DNA of 64,000 bases, taken from CAWICD01 sp052267165 (GTDB lineage Bacteria > Vulcanimicrobiota > Vulcanimicrobiia > Vulcanimicrobiales > Vulcanimicrobiaceae). The number at the start of each line of letters is the position of its first letter. Position 1 is the stretch's first letter. Positions 24,915 through 32,107 of the stretch are shown piece after piece. The notes beneath the pieces are model-generated. The model saw only the letters and a program-made list of their open reading frames with translations, searched no databases and was not told the DNA's origin. Position numbers and translations under genes: made by a program. The stretch spans positions 35,891-99,890 of the forward strand of contig JBKQHO010000027.1 of assembly GCA_052267165.1 (NCBI GenBank), read 5' to 3'.

Positions 24915-25936
24915 TTCAGGATCACCTTTGGAACGGAGGGGTCTTCGAACGCAGTCTGGTACGCGCGCTCGTACTCGGCGACCGGAACGACATAGTCGGC
25001 GAGGGTTCCCACATCGATCCGCGCGTCGGCGAGCGCGTCGCGTGCCGCCAGCAGGTCGGGGTGGGCCCACTCGCGTGCCACGAGCAGGGAGACCTCCTTG
25101 ACGAAGAGGTCGAGGTACGGCGTCTTCAGCTCGTCGTAGTACGAGAGGAGCACGATCGCTCCGCCGGGCCGCAACGCCCGCGCGCAGCGCGCCAATTCTT
25201 CCGAGCGGCCGGTCGCCTCGACGATCGCATCGACGTCGTGCACCGCCTCGTCGAGGCCGGTCTGGGAAAGGTCGATCGCCTCGCACGCAACCCCGGCGTC
25301 GAGCCGCTGCGGGTTGACGTCCGCACACAGGACTTGGGCTCCGCCCGCGGCCAGGAAGCGCGCCGCGAACTGGCCGATCGCCCCCATCCCGAGCACGCAG
25401 ACGCGCCGGCCGGCGACTTCGCCCAGCCGGTTCACGCCGTGCAGGGAGGTTGCCGCCAAGGCAAGCAAGGGCGCCTGCTGTAGCGGAATTCCGCGCAGTG
25501 GTACGACTTGCGAGGCCTTCTTGATGAGCCGCGCGGACTGCCCGCCGAAGGCGGCGGCCACGTCCGTGTAACACGTGCTGCCGCCGACGAACACTTCGTC
25601 GCCGACGCTCACCCCGCTGACGTCGCCGCCGACCCTGCTCACGACGCCGACGGCCTCATAGCCGGGGACGAGCGGGAAGCGCAGCTGCGGAAAGCCAGGT
25701 AACTTGCCGGCGAAGAGCAGCCGTTCCGTGCCGGCCGAGATCGAGGAGTAATGCGTCTCGACCAACACCTCGTCGGCGGCCGCTTCGCGCAGCGACGCTT
25801 CGCGCGTCGCGACCACGCCTGCTTCGGCGAAGACGATGGCATGCGAGCGCTCGCCGCTCGGGCGCACCTGCGCTGCGCCCGAGCCGTGACCGTGCCCGTG
25901 AGCGCTGGCGTGCGGGTGCGTCGTCGGCGCGCTCAT
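24905..25936 (-). CDS. bchC: Bacteriochlorophyllide a dehydrogenase BchC
   Basis: Oxidises the C3 hydroxyethyl group to acetyl in the last step to bacteriochlorophyllide a. A 343-aa NAD-dependent medium-chain dehydrogenase: FPLVPGYEAVGVV, then the Rossmann motif CVLGMGAIGQFAARFLA. The N-terminus carries a His-rich stretch (HPHASAHGHGHG at residues 7-18) not part of the usual fold. Coupled to bchF upstream (ATGA) and overlaps bchX. Confidence 0.94.
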   Translation of the reverse strand: MSAPTTHPHASAHGHGHGSGAAQVRPSGERSHAIVFAEAGVVATREASLREAAADEVLVETHYSSISAGTERLLFAGKLPGFPQLRFPLVPGYEAVGVVSRVGGDVSGVSVGDEVFVGGSTCYTDVAAAFGGQSARLIKKASQVVPLRGIPLQQAPLLALAATSLHGVNRLGEVAGRRVCVLGMGAIGQFAARFLAAGGAQVLCADVNPQRLDAGVACEAIDLSQTGLDEAVHDVDAIVEATGRSEELARCARALRPGGAIVLLSYYDELKTPYLDLFVKEVSLLVAREWAHPDLLAARDALADARIDVGTLADYVVPVAEYERAYQTAFEDPSVPKVILKWA

Positions 25937-26412
25937 GCGGCCTTCTTTAGCCCCTTTCGCAAGGTGGCGGCGTCCTTGTTCATCTGCTGCGTGCGATGAA
26001 TGTACTGTGCCACGTTGAGCGCGTAGACGAAGTACGCCAAGCCGATCGTCAGGAGCAAGGGCTGTGTCTTACCGGGGAGCGCCATGGCGATCCCTAGGTA
26101 ACTCATCTGCGTGATGAAGACGATGAGCGTCATCAAGTCTTCAGACATGAACTCCGGGGCGAACCACCAATGGCCGAAGACGTCCTTTTCCCAAAGCGAG
26201 CCGGTGATGACCGCGCCGACCATCAGCGAGATCTTGATCAGCACGGTCACGTGGACGTCGTGAAATGGCACGCCTCCGCGGAAGTATGCCACCAAGAACC
26301 CGACGCTCACGAAGAACGCCAGCAGCTGCCCGATCGCGAACAGGGGATGAATCTTCGTCCAGATGCTGGCCTTGCGGCGACTGAGCACGCCTGTAACCTC
26401 GGGCTTGGGCAT
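25933..26412 (-). CDS. bchF: 3-Vinyl bacteriochlorophyllide hydratase BchF
   Basis: Hydrates the C3 vinyl group before oxidation by BchC. 159 aa, with four hydrophobic segments. SIWTKIHPLFAIGQLLAFFVS and the following GSLWEKDVFGHWWFAPEF match the BchF signature. AGGAG stands 5-6 bp before the ATG. It heads the bchFCXYZ-dprA-hemL-phhB operon and has the GTGA-N6-TCAC palindrome 45 bp upstream. Confidence 0.93.
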   Translation of the reverse strand: MPKPEVTGVLSRRKASIWTKIHPLFAIGQLLAFFVSVGFLVAYFRGGVPFHDVHVTVLIKISLMVGAVITGSLWEKDVFGHWWFAPEFMSEDLMTLIVFITQMSYLGIAMALPGKTQPLLLTIGLAYFVYALNVAQYIHRTQQMNKDAATLRKGLKKAA

Positions 26413-26457
26413 GGAGCTCCTCTTAGGTTATCCTAGGTCGGCCGGTGGCCGGCCTCA

Positions 26458-26471
26458 GTGATAGGGGTCAC
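26458..26471. promoter_or_regulatory. Crp-type operator palindrome upstream of bchF
   Basis: On the minus strand this reads GTGACCCCTATCAC, identical over all 14 bp to the site before bchN. The bchF start is 45 bp downstream. Same orientation in both places, including the non-palindromic central 6 bp, which argues that the whole 14-mer is conserved by function or recent duplication. Confidence 0.7.
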
Positions 26472-26535
26472 CCGGAAAACCGCCGGCCCGGCGGACGTTT
26501 CCAGGCTACCGCATCCTCCCTCCGGAACGTTGTAG

Positions 26536-26578
26536 CGCACGCCTCATTTTGCAGCAAAATGCGGCGCGCAGGCGTGCG
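26536..26578. terminator. Large hairpin between crp and bchF
   Basis: The inner palindrome CATTTTGCAGCAAAATG (26545-26561) is bracketed by CGCACGCCT and AGGCGTGCG, making a long stem-loop 80 bp after the crp stop. There is no U-run, so it may be an RNA 3'-end stabiliser for the puf transcript, a factor-dependent terminator or a protein site. Confidence 0.5.
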
Positions 26579-26657
26579 AGACGCGCCTCGCGCGCTCGTA
26601 CGTTCGAGCTCGTGGCGACTTCGGCTACCCGGCGCCGATCGCTTTGCGACTTTAGGG

Positions 26658-27335
26658 TTAGATGATCAACGACTCGAGCGAGTCCATCTCGAGGATTTCG
26701 AGCGCCTGTCCCGAGCTCGCGTCGCGCACGTAGCCCTTCTGGCGGAAGCGAGCCATGTTGCGCGAGACCGTCTCCCGCGCGGTTCCGATCATGTTGGCCA
26801 GGTCTTGATGGGTCACGGGGAGGTCGATGCGCACGCCGCTGTCGGTCGCGACCCCGTATTGCTGCGAGAACTTGACCAGCACGCGCGCCAAACGCGAGGC
26901 GACGTCGCGCCCCCGGAAATCGTCGAGCAGCGTCAGCGCGTCGCTGACCTGCTCCGAGATGCGCTGCATGAAAGCGGTCAGCCGCTCGGGTCGCGCGCTC
27001 AGGAAGCGTTCGAAGGCGACATTCTCGATCGCCAGCACTTCACTCGGCTCCATCGCTTCGATGAAGACTTCGCGCCAGTACCCGTTGAGCACGGCGCGGT
27101 CGCTCCAGAGCGAGCCGCCTTGCAAGATCGTGATCAGGATCTCACGTCCGCTGGCCAGCAACTTCGTGACTTTTAGGGTCCCCGAAACGCAATAGAAGGT
27201 CCGCTCGGGTTTCGATTCAGGATCGGATATGACCGCTCCGTGGTCATAGCGCCGCCCGGTCGCATCAGCGAAGACGGACTCGATGCCGCCTCCGTTGATG
27301 ACCGATGCGCTTGGAAGACTCCAGAAGAGATCCAA
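26658..27335 (-). CDS. Crp/Fnr-family regulator, last gene of the puf operon
   Basis: 225 aa. The TTG start directly follows the pufC stop codon. A degenerate cyclic-nucleotide-binding fold (residues 20-115) lacks the GE-L phosphate-binding cassette of Crp, so cAMP is an unlikely ligand; there is no Fnr-type cysteine cluster either. The C-terminal helix-turn-helix reads THQDLANMIGTARETVSRNMARF, with RETVSR at 187-192. In Crp, the Arg, Glu and second Arg of RETVGR contact GTGA half-sites, matching the palindromes before bchN and bchF. It is therefore the probable regulator of the bch operons. Confidence 0.9.
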   Translation of the reverse strand: MDLFWSLPSASVINGGGIESVFADATGRRYDHGAVISDPESKPERTFYCVSGTLKVTKLLASGREILITILQGGSLWSDRAVLNGYWREVFIEAMEPSEVLAIENVAFERFLSARPERLTAFMQRISEQVSDALTLLDDFRGRDVASRLARVLVKFSQQYGVATDSGVRIDLPVTHQDLANMIGTARETVSRNMARFRQKGYVRDASSGQALEILEMDSLESLII

Positions 27336-28307
27336 CTATGGAGTAGCCCCCGATGCCAGATGCGCCCCCGGGTTCTCGTGAGCCTCTGGGTGTGCAGCAA
27401 CCGCTTGGACCGGAGTCTCGTCAAGCCCTGCTTTCACGACTGCCGTCGGCCAATTGTTGCCGCGGTGGCACGTGTAGCAGGTGACGGCGGCGATGTTCGG
27501 CGGGAGATACTTGTGATTGATCTCGTCGACCATGGCCCACATCCGGTGTGCGATTTGATTTGTCGGATAGTACCGTAGCGTCAGGAAGTCGGCGGTGTTG
27601 TGGCAGTGCAGGCAGTTCGTTCCGAGCGAACGCGCAACCGCGTACATCGAGTTCACGACGTAGCCGGCCTGTTTGGTCGTCTTGTAGCGATAGTCCAAGA
27701 ACTGGACCGGCACGATGTTCCAATTGACCGAGACGATCGGATTGCCGCGATGGCAGGTGGCGCAACCGACCGCGCCCGTGACCGCGTAGTTCGGGTAATC
27801 GCGTTTGACACCGTCGATCCAGGTGTGGTTCACGCCGCTCGACATGATGAGCATCGTGCGAGCGACGCGCTTGGTGGGCGTGTCGTACGCGTAGTTGTTG
27901 AGGTTGTGACAGTACTGGCACTGCACGCCCAGAGCTTGCGTGAAGTACGCCATCTGTCCGAGCAGCTGCGGGTAGCTGTAGCCTTTGAAGACCTGAACGT
28001 TGTAGAGTTGGCCGCCCACGTACGAGTGCGGCACGGCTTTGGGCTGATCGCGGAAGTCAAGCGGCTTCGATTGATCGACCGGACCGTAGTGCTGATAGTA
28101 CTGATTCGCCTGCGTGTCGACTTCGTTGCCGACGCTGGCGTTGTTGGCGAAACTGAAGAACGGGGTCGGCGCCGGCCCGGGACCAGGCACCGCTTGGCCC
28201 GGCTGGGTCGGATTCGTCGCGGCTTTCGCCGAGTCGATCAGCGGCGCAACCGAACTCACCGCCAGGAGCGCGCTCGCGACGAACAGCGGCGCGAGGAGTT
28301 TACGCAT
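27336..28307 (-). CDS. pufC: Reaction-centre tetraheme cytochrome subunit
   Basis: Re-reduces the photo-oxidised special pair from the periplasmic side. 323 aa, with a signal peptide ending near DSAKA-A. Four haem-binding motifs are present: CQYCH, CATCH, CLHCH and CYTCH, each preceded at about 15-20 residues by a Met-containing helix, as in known PufC proteins. There is no lipobox cysteine after the signal peptide, so lipid anchoring as in Blastochloris is not expected; a cleaved or uncleaved N-terminal anchor remains possible. A Pro/Gly-rich linker follows the signal. It lies 10 bp after pufM. Confidence 0.95.
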   Translation of the reverse strand: MRKLLAPLFVASALLAVSSVAPLIDSAKAATNPTQPGQAVPGPGPAPTPFFSFANNASVGNEVDTQANQYYQHYGPVDQSKPLDFRDQPKAVPHSYVGGQLYNVQVFKGYSYPQLLGQMAYFTQALGVQCQYCHNLNNYAYDTPTKRVARTMLIMSSGVNHTWIDGVKRDYPNYAVTGAVGCATCHRGNPIVSVNWNIVPVQFLDYRYKTTKQAGYVVNSMYAVARSLGTNCLHCHNTADFLTLRYYPTNQIAHRMWAMVDEINHKYLPPNIAAVTCYTCHRGNNWPTAVVKAGLDETPVQAVAAHPEAHENPGAHLASGATP

Positions 28308-28317
28308 GATTCCTCAC

Positions 28318-29676
28318 CTATGAACCGGCGCCGACGCGCACGAGATCGACTCGCCGATTCTGCGCTCGACCTGCTTCGGTATCGTTGCTTGCGACCGGGA
28401 AAGCGCTGCCGTACCCGGCGCTCGAGATCCGACCTGCCGCGATGTGATATTGACTGACCAGCGTGGACTTGACCGACTCGGCGCGCGATTTGGAAAGCGC
28501 CACGTTTGCCGCTTCGTTGCCGGTGGTGTCCGTGTAGCCTTCGATCGAGACCTTGACGTCCGGATTAGCCGCCAGAGCTTGCGCGACGTTGGCAAGGGCC
28601 TGTTCCGACCCGGGCTCGATCCCCGCGCTGGCGGTTGCGAAGTGAACGCCGGAGAGGTCGATCGGGCGTGCCTCGTTGAGCGCGTCTTGCAGCGAGTCGG
28701 ACGGCGGCGCTTGACCGAAGGGTCTGGGCCGCAAGTTGATCGCGTCGCGCGAGATCGGTCCGTACATCTGGACCCAGCCGTGATCGACGCCCCAGACGTA
28801 CCAGTCTTTCGTGACCGTTCCGGTCGTGATGATGCCGAGCGCTCCTGCCAGCACGACGCCCATCGAGAACCACAAGAGCCAGTCGTGAATCGTCTTGGGA
28901 TTGGCGTTCCAACCCATCGTCCAACGCCAGAACAGCATCATCTTGTAGGAGCCCGAGTGCATGTCTTTGATCTCGGCGTCTTCCATGTAGCTGCCTTCGG
29001 CAGCCGTGGCCAACACCGTCGCGCCGTGCATGCCCCACAGCATCGTGGAACCGAACAGGAAGAAGATCGAGAGCATGTGCCAGGGATCGTAGTACAGGTT
29101 GCCCCACAGAACGCTGAAGTTTTCAGCCCAATCGAGGTCGCCGTTGAGCCCGAAGGCCGGCGCTTCCGCCCATGTGCCCATCGCCAGCGGCCGCCAAATC
29201 CAAATCGTCGAGGCCAGGACGATCGCCGAAAGCCACGCCAAGACGAGGAACGGACGCCACTTGAACCGGATCAAGCGCTCGTAGCAACGGACCGTCCAGA
29301 AGGCGACCGACGCGAACCAGAAGGCCATGATGCCGCACCAGTATCCGCCTGCCGTCAGCGAGCGCGGAATCGAAAGCCCATCGGGCGGCAGCTGCTGGAT
29401 GTTCGCGAAATATCGGACCAGGTTGACGAGGTTGCCGTGCACCTGATCGATGCCGCCGGCGATGACGAAACCGAGCCCTCCAAGGAAGCAGAGGACCGAC
29501 ATGACGCCCCATGTCCCGAGCCAAATGGTGCCAAGCTGCGTCGAGACTCCGAACTGACGCAAGAACGTGAAGTGAAAAGGTTTGCCTAAACGGATACCGA
29601 GTGCTTCGTCGTCGAGCGGACTGGGATCGGGAAGCTCGATGGGCGGGAGCGTCGGACGCGCGATGACGGTTGCCAT
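28318..29676 (-). CDS. pufM: Reaction-centre M subunit fused to an OmpA-like domain
   Basis: Residues 1-320 are a complete M subunit: five membrane helices, His200 (DPWHMLSI, bacteriochlorophyll ligand), His217 (MHGATVLA) and His264 (TIHDWLLW), the last two expected to bind the non-haem iron with two from PufL. The family's usual length is about 310-330. Here the frame continues without a stop through a linker (320-340) into an OmpA C-terminal domain (341-448): SGVHFATASAGI, SIEGYTDTTGNEAAN, LSKSRAESV and AQNRRVDL. Asp383 and Arg398 match the diaminopimelate-binding pair of OmpA/Pal. M subunits end in the periplasm, so the domain would reach peptidoglycan. Confidence 0.95.
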   Translation of the reverse strand: MATVIARPTLPPIELPDPSPLDDEALGIRLGKPFHFTFLRQFGVSTQLGTIWLGTWGVMSVLCFLGGLGFVIAGGIDQVHGNLVNLVRYFANIQQLPPDGLSIPRSLTAGGYWCGIMAFWFASVAFWTVRCYERLIRFKWRPFLVLAWLSAIVLASTIWIWRPLAMGTWAEAPAFGLNGDLDWAENFSVLWGNLYYDPWHMLSIFFLFGSTMLWGMHGATVLATAAEGSYMEDAEIKDMHSGSYKMMLFWRWTMGWNANPKTIHDWLLWFSMGVVLAGALGIITTGTVTKDWYVWGVDHGWVQMYGPISRDAINLRPRPFGQAPPSDSLQDALNEARPIDLSGVHFATASAGIEPGSEQALANVAQALAANPDVKVSIEGYTDTTGNEAANVALSKSRAESVKSTLVSQYHIAAGRISSAGYGSAFPVASNDTEAGRAQNRRVDLVRVGAGS

Positions 29677-29689
29677 AACAGACGTTCCC

Positions 29690-30511
29690 TCAGATACCGA
29701 AGAATGACTTGAAGTGCCAGAAGTCGACCCAGTCCGTGACGAACGGGCCCGACGTCAGGATGCACAGGTCGGACATGATCAGTGCAAAGATCGCCAGCCA
29801 GAACCCGAGCACGTGGATGCCGAGCTCGCCGATCGAGTAGCCCATGTAGTCGCGCCAGAAGTTGTCGACGTTGGCGACTTCCTTAGCGGGGCTTTCATTC
29901 GTGTTGTAGGTTCCCAAGATCGCACTGCCGTGCATGCCGAGCACCATCGCGGTCAAGAAGAACCCGAGGATGCCGTACGCGTGGAACGGGTTGAGGTAGA
30001 AGTTCTGGTAGCGGAAGCCGGTGTTCGAAACCCAGGTCAGGTGGCCGGTGAAGCCGAGGTCGAAACCCTCGCACCAGCAGTGGAGTAGCAGCGGGCGAAT
30101 GAACTGGATCGTCACCCAGGCTGAGATTGCGAAGCAGAACATGATGGGCACGTGATAGCCCATTTCTAACTTCTTGCAGATCTCGACCTCGCGTGCCGCC
30201 CAAGCGACGAACGCCACCGTTGCGAGCCCCACGATCCATTCCCAGTTCCCGCCGTGATCGAAGGGCGCCAGGCCCAGGCCGTACTGCCGTAACGGCGGCG
30301 GTATGTTGATGCGCACCAAGTCTCCATCGCCCATGCGGGAGATGGAGAATGCGATGAAGGCGATCCCCAGCGCCGCCGCGCCGACCGAGATGAGGCCGAA
30401 GATCCCTACGTAGAAACGCCCGACCCAAAAATCGAACGGGTCGCCACGACCAAACAAATCGGCGAGGAAGGTGCCCCCGCGCTTGCGATAGACGCTCTCG
30501 AATGCTTGCAT
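29690..30511 (-). CDS. pufL: Reaction-centre L subunit
   Basis: 273 aa in five membrane helices. The ATG at 30511 was chosen because it follows AGAGG and gives MQAFESVYRKRGGTF, like other L subunits. WVGRFYVGIFGL, AREVEICKKLEMGYHVP, WVSNTGFRYQNFYLNPFHAYGI, LGMHGSAILG and GIHVLGFWLA hold the conserved helices and histidines for accessory and special-pair bacteriochlorophyll and the iron. It ends 13 bp before pufM. Confidence 0.96.
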   Translation of the reverse strand: MQAFESVYRKRGGTFLADLFGRGDPFDFWVGRFYVGIFGLISVGAAALGIAFIAFSISRMGDGDLVRINIPPPLRQYGLGLAPFDHGGNWEWIVGLATVAFVAWAAREVEICKKLEMGYHVPIMFCFAISAWVTIQFIRPLLLHCWCEGFDLGFTGHLTWVSNTGFRYQNFYLNPFHAYGILGFFLTAMVLGMHGSAILGTYNTNESPAKEVANVDNFWRDYMGYSIGELGIHVLGFWLAIFALIMSDLCILTSGPFVTDWVDFWHFKSFFGI

Positions 30512-30599
30512 GCCCGCCTCTCTACCCCAAAACTCCGCGCGAAGGCTCGCTTCCAAGCCTCTCTAGTTTCGCTCGCGCCGAAAGTGCGCGCGAGATGGA

Positions 30600-30788
30600 T
30601 TATTTCGCGCCCGGAGCCGGATTCGGAGCGGTCTGTGCCGCGGCCGTCGTGCCCGCCGCGGGGAAGATCCAATCGAACTTCGGCGAGCTCAGCACGATGA
30701 AGTGAATGAGGAGCGCGATGACGACGCCGGCGCCCGCATAGGCGATGAGCGTCGCGCGGAAGTTGTAACTCTTCTTTGGTACTGCCAT
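30600..30788 (-). CDS. pufA: Light-harvesting 1 alpha polypeptide, main copy
   Basis: 62 aa, one membrane span. AYAGAGVVIALLIHFIVLSSPKFDWIF matches the alpha pattern with the bacteriochlorophyll-binding His and, 11 residues on, the Trp that hydrogen-bonds the acetyl group in LH1. A Pro/Ala-rich tail follows. It lies between pufB and pufL, as in the classical pufBALMC order. Confidence 0.93.
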   Translation of the reverse strand: MAVPKKSYNFRATLIAYAGAGVVIALLIHFIVLSSPKFDWIFPAAGTTAAAQTAPNPAPGAK

Positions 30789-30808
30789 TTGCTTACGACT
30801 CCCTCAAC

Positions 30809-31009
30809 CTATACCGGAAGATGCCAGTTCTTGACGCCCCACAGAAAAATGTGGAAGCCGATCGCGAGCGCGAGGAAAAACCACGAGCCAATAACCGTAA
30901 AGGAGTGTAAGACCCAATCGCCGTTGTTGAAGAACGAGCGATACAATTCGGGTACTTGATCGTTTTCATCGTCGTAAACGACGGCTGATGCCGTTTCCAA
31001 GGTGGCCAT
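30809..31009 (-). CDS. pufB: Light-harvesting 1 beta polypeptide, main copy
   Basis: 66 aa. An acidic N-terminus is followed by NNGDWVLHSFTVIGSWFFLALAIGFHIFLWGVKNWHLP, with the first His near the membrane entry, the bacteriochlorophyll-binding His and downstream Trp residues. AAGGGGGAC stands upstream, as in the second beta gene. It is the first gene of pufBALMC-crp. Confidence 0.93.
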   Translation of the reverse strand: MATLETASAVVYDDENDQVPELYRSFFNNGDWVLHSFTVIGSWFFLALAIGFHIFLWGVKNWHLPV

Positions 31010-31105
31010 AGTTTTGCGGCGGTCCCCCTTCTGGAACTGAGTGCCGATTGGAATATCGGAGAGGCGGTGGCCCTCGACGCGATGGTATCAGCCCGGCGAG
31101 GAAGA

Positions 31106-31124
31106 TGCTGTAGCGCTAGCTACC
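31106..31124. promoter_or_regulatory. 19-bp GTAG-N6-CTAC palindrome upstream of pufB1
   Basis: GCTGTAGCGCTAGCTACCG; 15 of 19 bases match the copy upstream of pufB2 (31932-31950). It lies 97 bp before the pufB1 start. The GTAG/CTAC half-sites suggest a dimeric regulator; the reader is unknown and no PpsR-type TGT-N12-ACA site is seen. Confidence 0.5.
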
Positions 31125-31262
31125 GCACATCGCTCGCAAAACGGTCCCGAACGGCCCTGCCGGCGACGTTCCGGAAAGCGGTCTGGGCACAAAGTCCCGA
31201 GCAAGGATGACAGTCTAGTTCTCAGGTCGCACCCGGCGTTTCGCATCAGGGCCCCATAAGGC

Positions 31263-31330
31263 AAAAAAAAGCGCCACACCCATTCGCCGGGACTCCCGGT
31301 GGGAGCCCGGCGGAATGAGTTAGCGCTTTT
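31263..31330 (-). terminator. Rho-independent terminator between the two antenna cassettes
   Basis: On the minus strand a long stem (GCGC, CATTC/GCCGG and CTCCC/GGGAG arms around an ACC loop) is followed by GCGCTTTTTTTT. It lies about 130 bp after pufA2 and 250 bp before pufB1, so it should end or attenuate the upstream transcript and separate pufB2A2 from pufB1A1LMC. The AAAAGCGC arm on the other side would also let it work in the opposite direction. Confidence 0.85.
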
Positions 31331-31460
31331 CGATCGACTTCGACGAGGAACGAGCTTCGGAGTTTTCAAGAGCCCCTCAAACCTCAGGACGTCCGCCTCT
31401 CAATTCGAACACACGTTCGGAGGCGCGATACCTCCGCCGCGCAATACGCCGCCGAGACGC

Positions 31461-31640
31461 TTAGTGGGCTATGCCCAGGGCCTTGGCGACGTGCGTGAGG
31501 GTCGGGTCGCCGATCTGTGCAAAGACCACGCAGTGAATCACGAGTCCGGCGATGACGCCGGCACCGGCGTATCCCGCTACTGCGGCCTTGAAGTCGTGGA
31601 TGTGCTCGCGGTACTTGGGCCCGCCGCTGAGAGCTGCCAT
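31461..31640 (-). CDS. pufA: Second light-harvesting alpha polypeptide
   Basis: 59 aa, so it is easily missed. KAAVAGYAGAGVIAGLVIHCVVFAQ aligns with the first alpha (YAGAGVVIALLIHFIVL), keeping the bacteriochlorophyll-binding His. The C-terminal part (QIGDPTLTHVAKALGIAH) lacks the Trp found 11 residues after His in the first copy, so its acetyl hydrogen bond is probably absent. It follows pufB2 by 28 bp. Confidence 0.88.
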   Translation of the reverse strand: MAALSGGPKYREHIHDFKAAVAGYAGAGVIAGLVIHCVVFAQIGDPTLTHVAKALGIAH

Positions 31641-31668
31641 GCTATTTCACTATCCTTTCGTGTTGCTG

Positions 31669-31842
31669 TTAGGCGTGCAAGGCAAGCGTGTAGATGTGAA
31701 GCAGGACGGCAAGGACCAAGAATCCCCAGGATCCCTGGACAACCAGGCCATGCAGGCGCCAGTCTCCGTTGTCGAACCACGCGCGGTATGCTTCGGGAAC
31801 TTCGTCGTTCGCGATCTCGTATTCGGCCGGTACGGTGGCCAT
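31669..31842 (-). CDS. pufB: Second light-harvesting beta polypeptide
   Basis: 57 aa from the ATG at 31842, which follows AAGGGGGAC as in pufB1. NDEVPEAYRAWFDNGDWRLHGLVVQGSWGFLVLAVLLHIYTLALHA aligns with the first beta and keeps both His residues, but ends early: the WGVKNWHLP segment with its Trp residues is missing. It forms a cassette with the second alpha. Confidence 0.9.
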   Translation of the reverse strand: MATVPAEYEIANDEVPEAYRAWFDNGDWRLHGLVVQGSWGFLVLAVLLHIYTLALHA

Positions 31843-31931
31843 AAGGCAGTCCCCCTTGCTTGTGCGACTGATGAGTGCCGAATTGAAGAGGCGGCGCTCC
31901 AGCACAGATTACAACGACAGGACGCTCCCAC

Positions 31932-31950
31932 GCTGTAGCGGATACTACCG
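31932..31950. promoter_or_regulatory. 19-bp GTAG-N6-CTAC palindrome upstream of pufB2
   Basis: GCTGTAGCGGATACTACCG, matching the pufB1 upstream site at 15 of 19 bases. It lies 90 bp before the pufB2 start, a similar distance to the pufB1 case. Suggests shared control of the two antenna cassettes. Confidence 0.5.
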
Positions 31951-31982
31951 GCCGAGCCGGGAAGTGCGACCGGCGTCACGGC

Positions 31983-32020
31983 AAATGAAAGTAGGCCTTT
32001 CGGCCTACTTCTGGTCATTT
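31983..32020 (-). terminator. Hairpin downstream of the alpha remnant
   Basis: AAGTAGGCC-TTTC-GGCCTACTT with an outer pair CAAATGA/TCATTTG. On the minus strand the stem is followed by TTTCATTTG, a weak T-rich tract. It may end transcription from crtB or stabilise its 3' end. Confidence 0.55.
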
Positions 32021-32107
32021 GGACAGAGGACGCCGTCCAGTTGAGCGCGTCGGCTTCGATTCCGAGCACGCGTTCGGGCTCACGCCGCCGCCGGGCGGCG
32101 TCGCTCG

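Noticed and set aside
28318..28740. Possibility that the OmpA domain is an assembly chimera
   Set aside because: The PufM frame, codon use and the 10-bp spacing to pufC are continuous, and the linker is natural-looking. I kept the fusion but flagged the read-level check.
28444..29589. 381-codon open frame antisense to pufM
   Set aside because: No domain, Arg/Glu-rich shadow of pufM.
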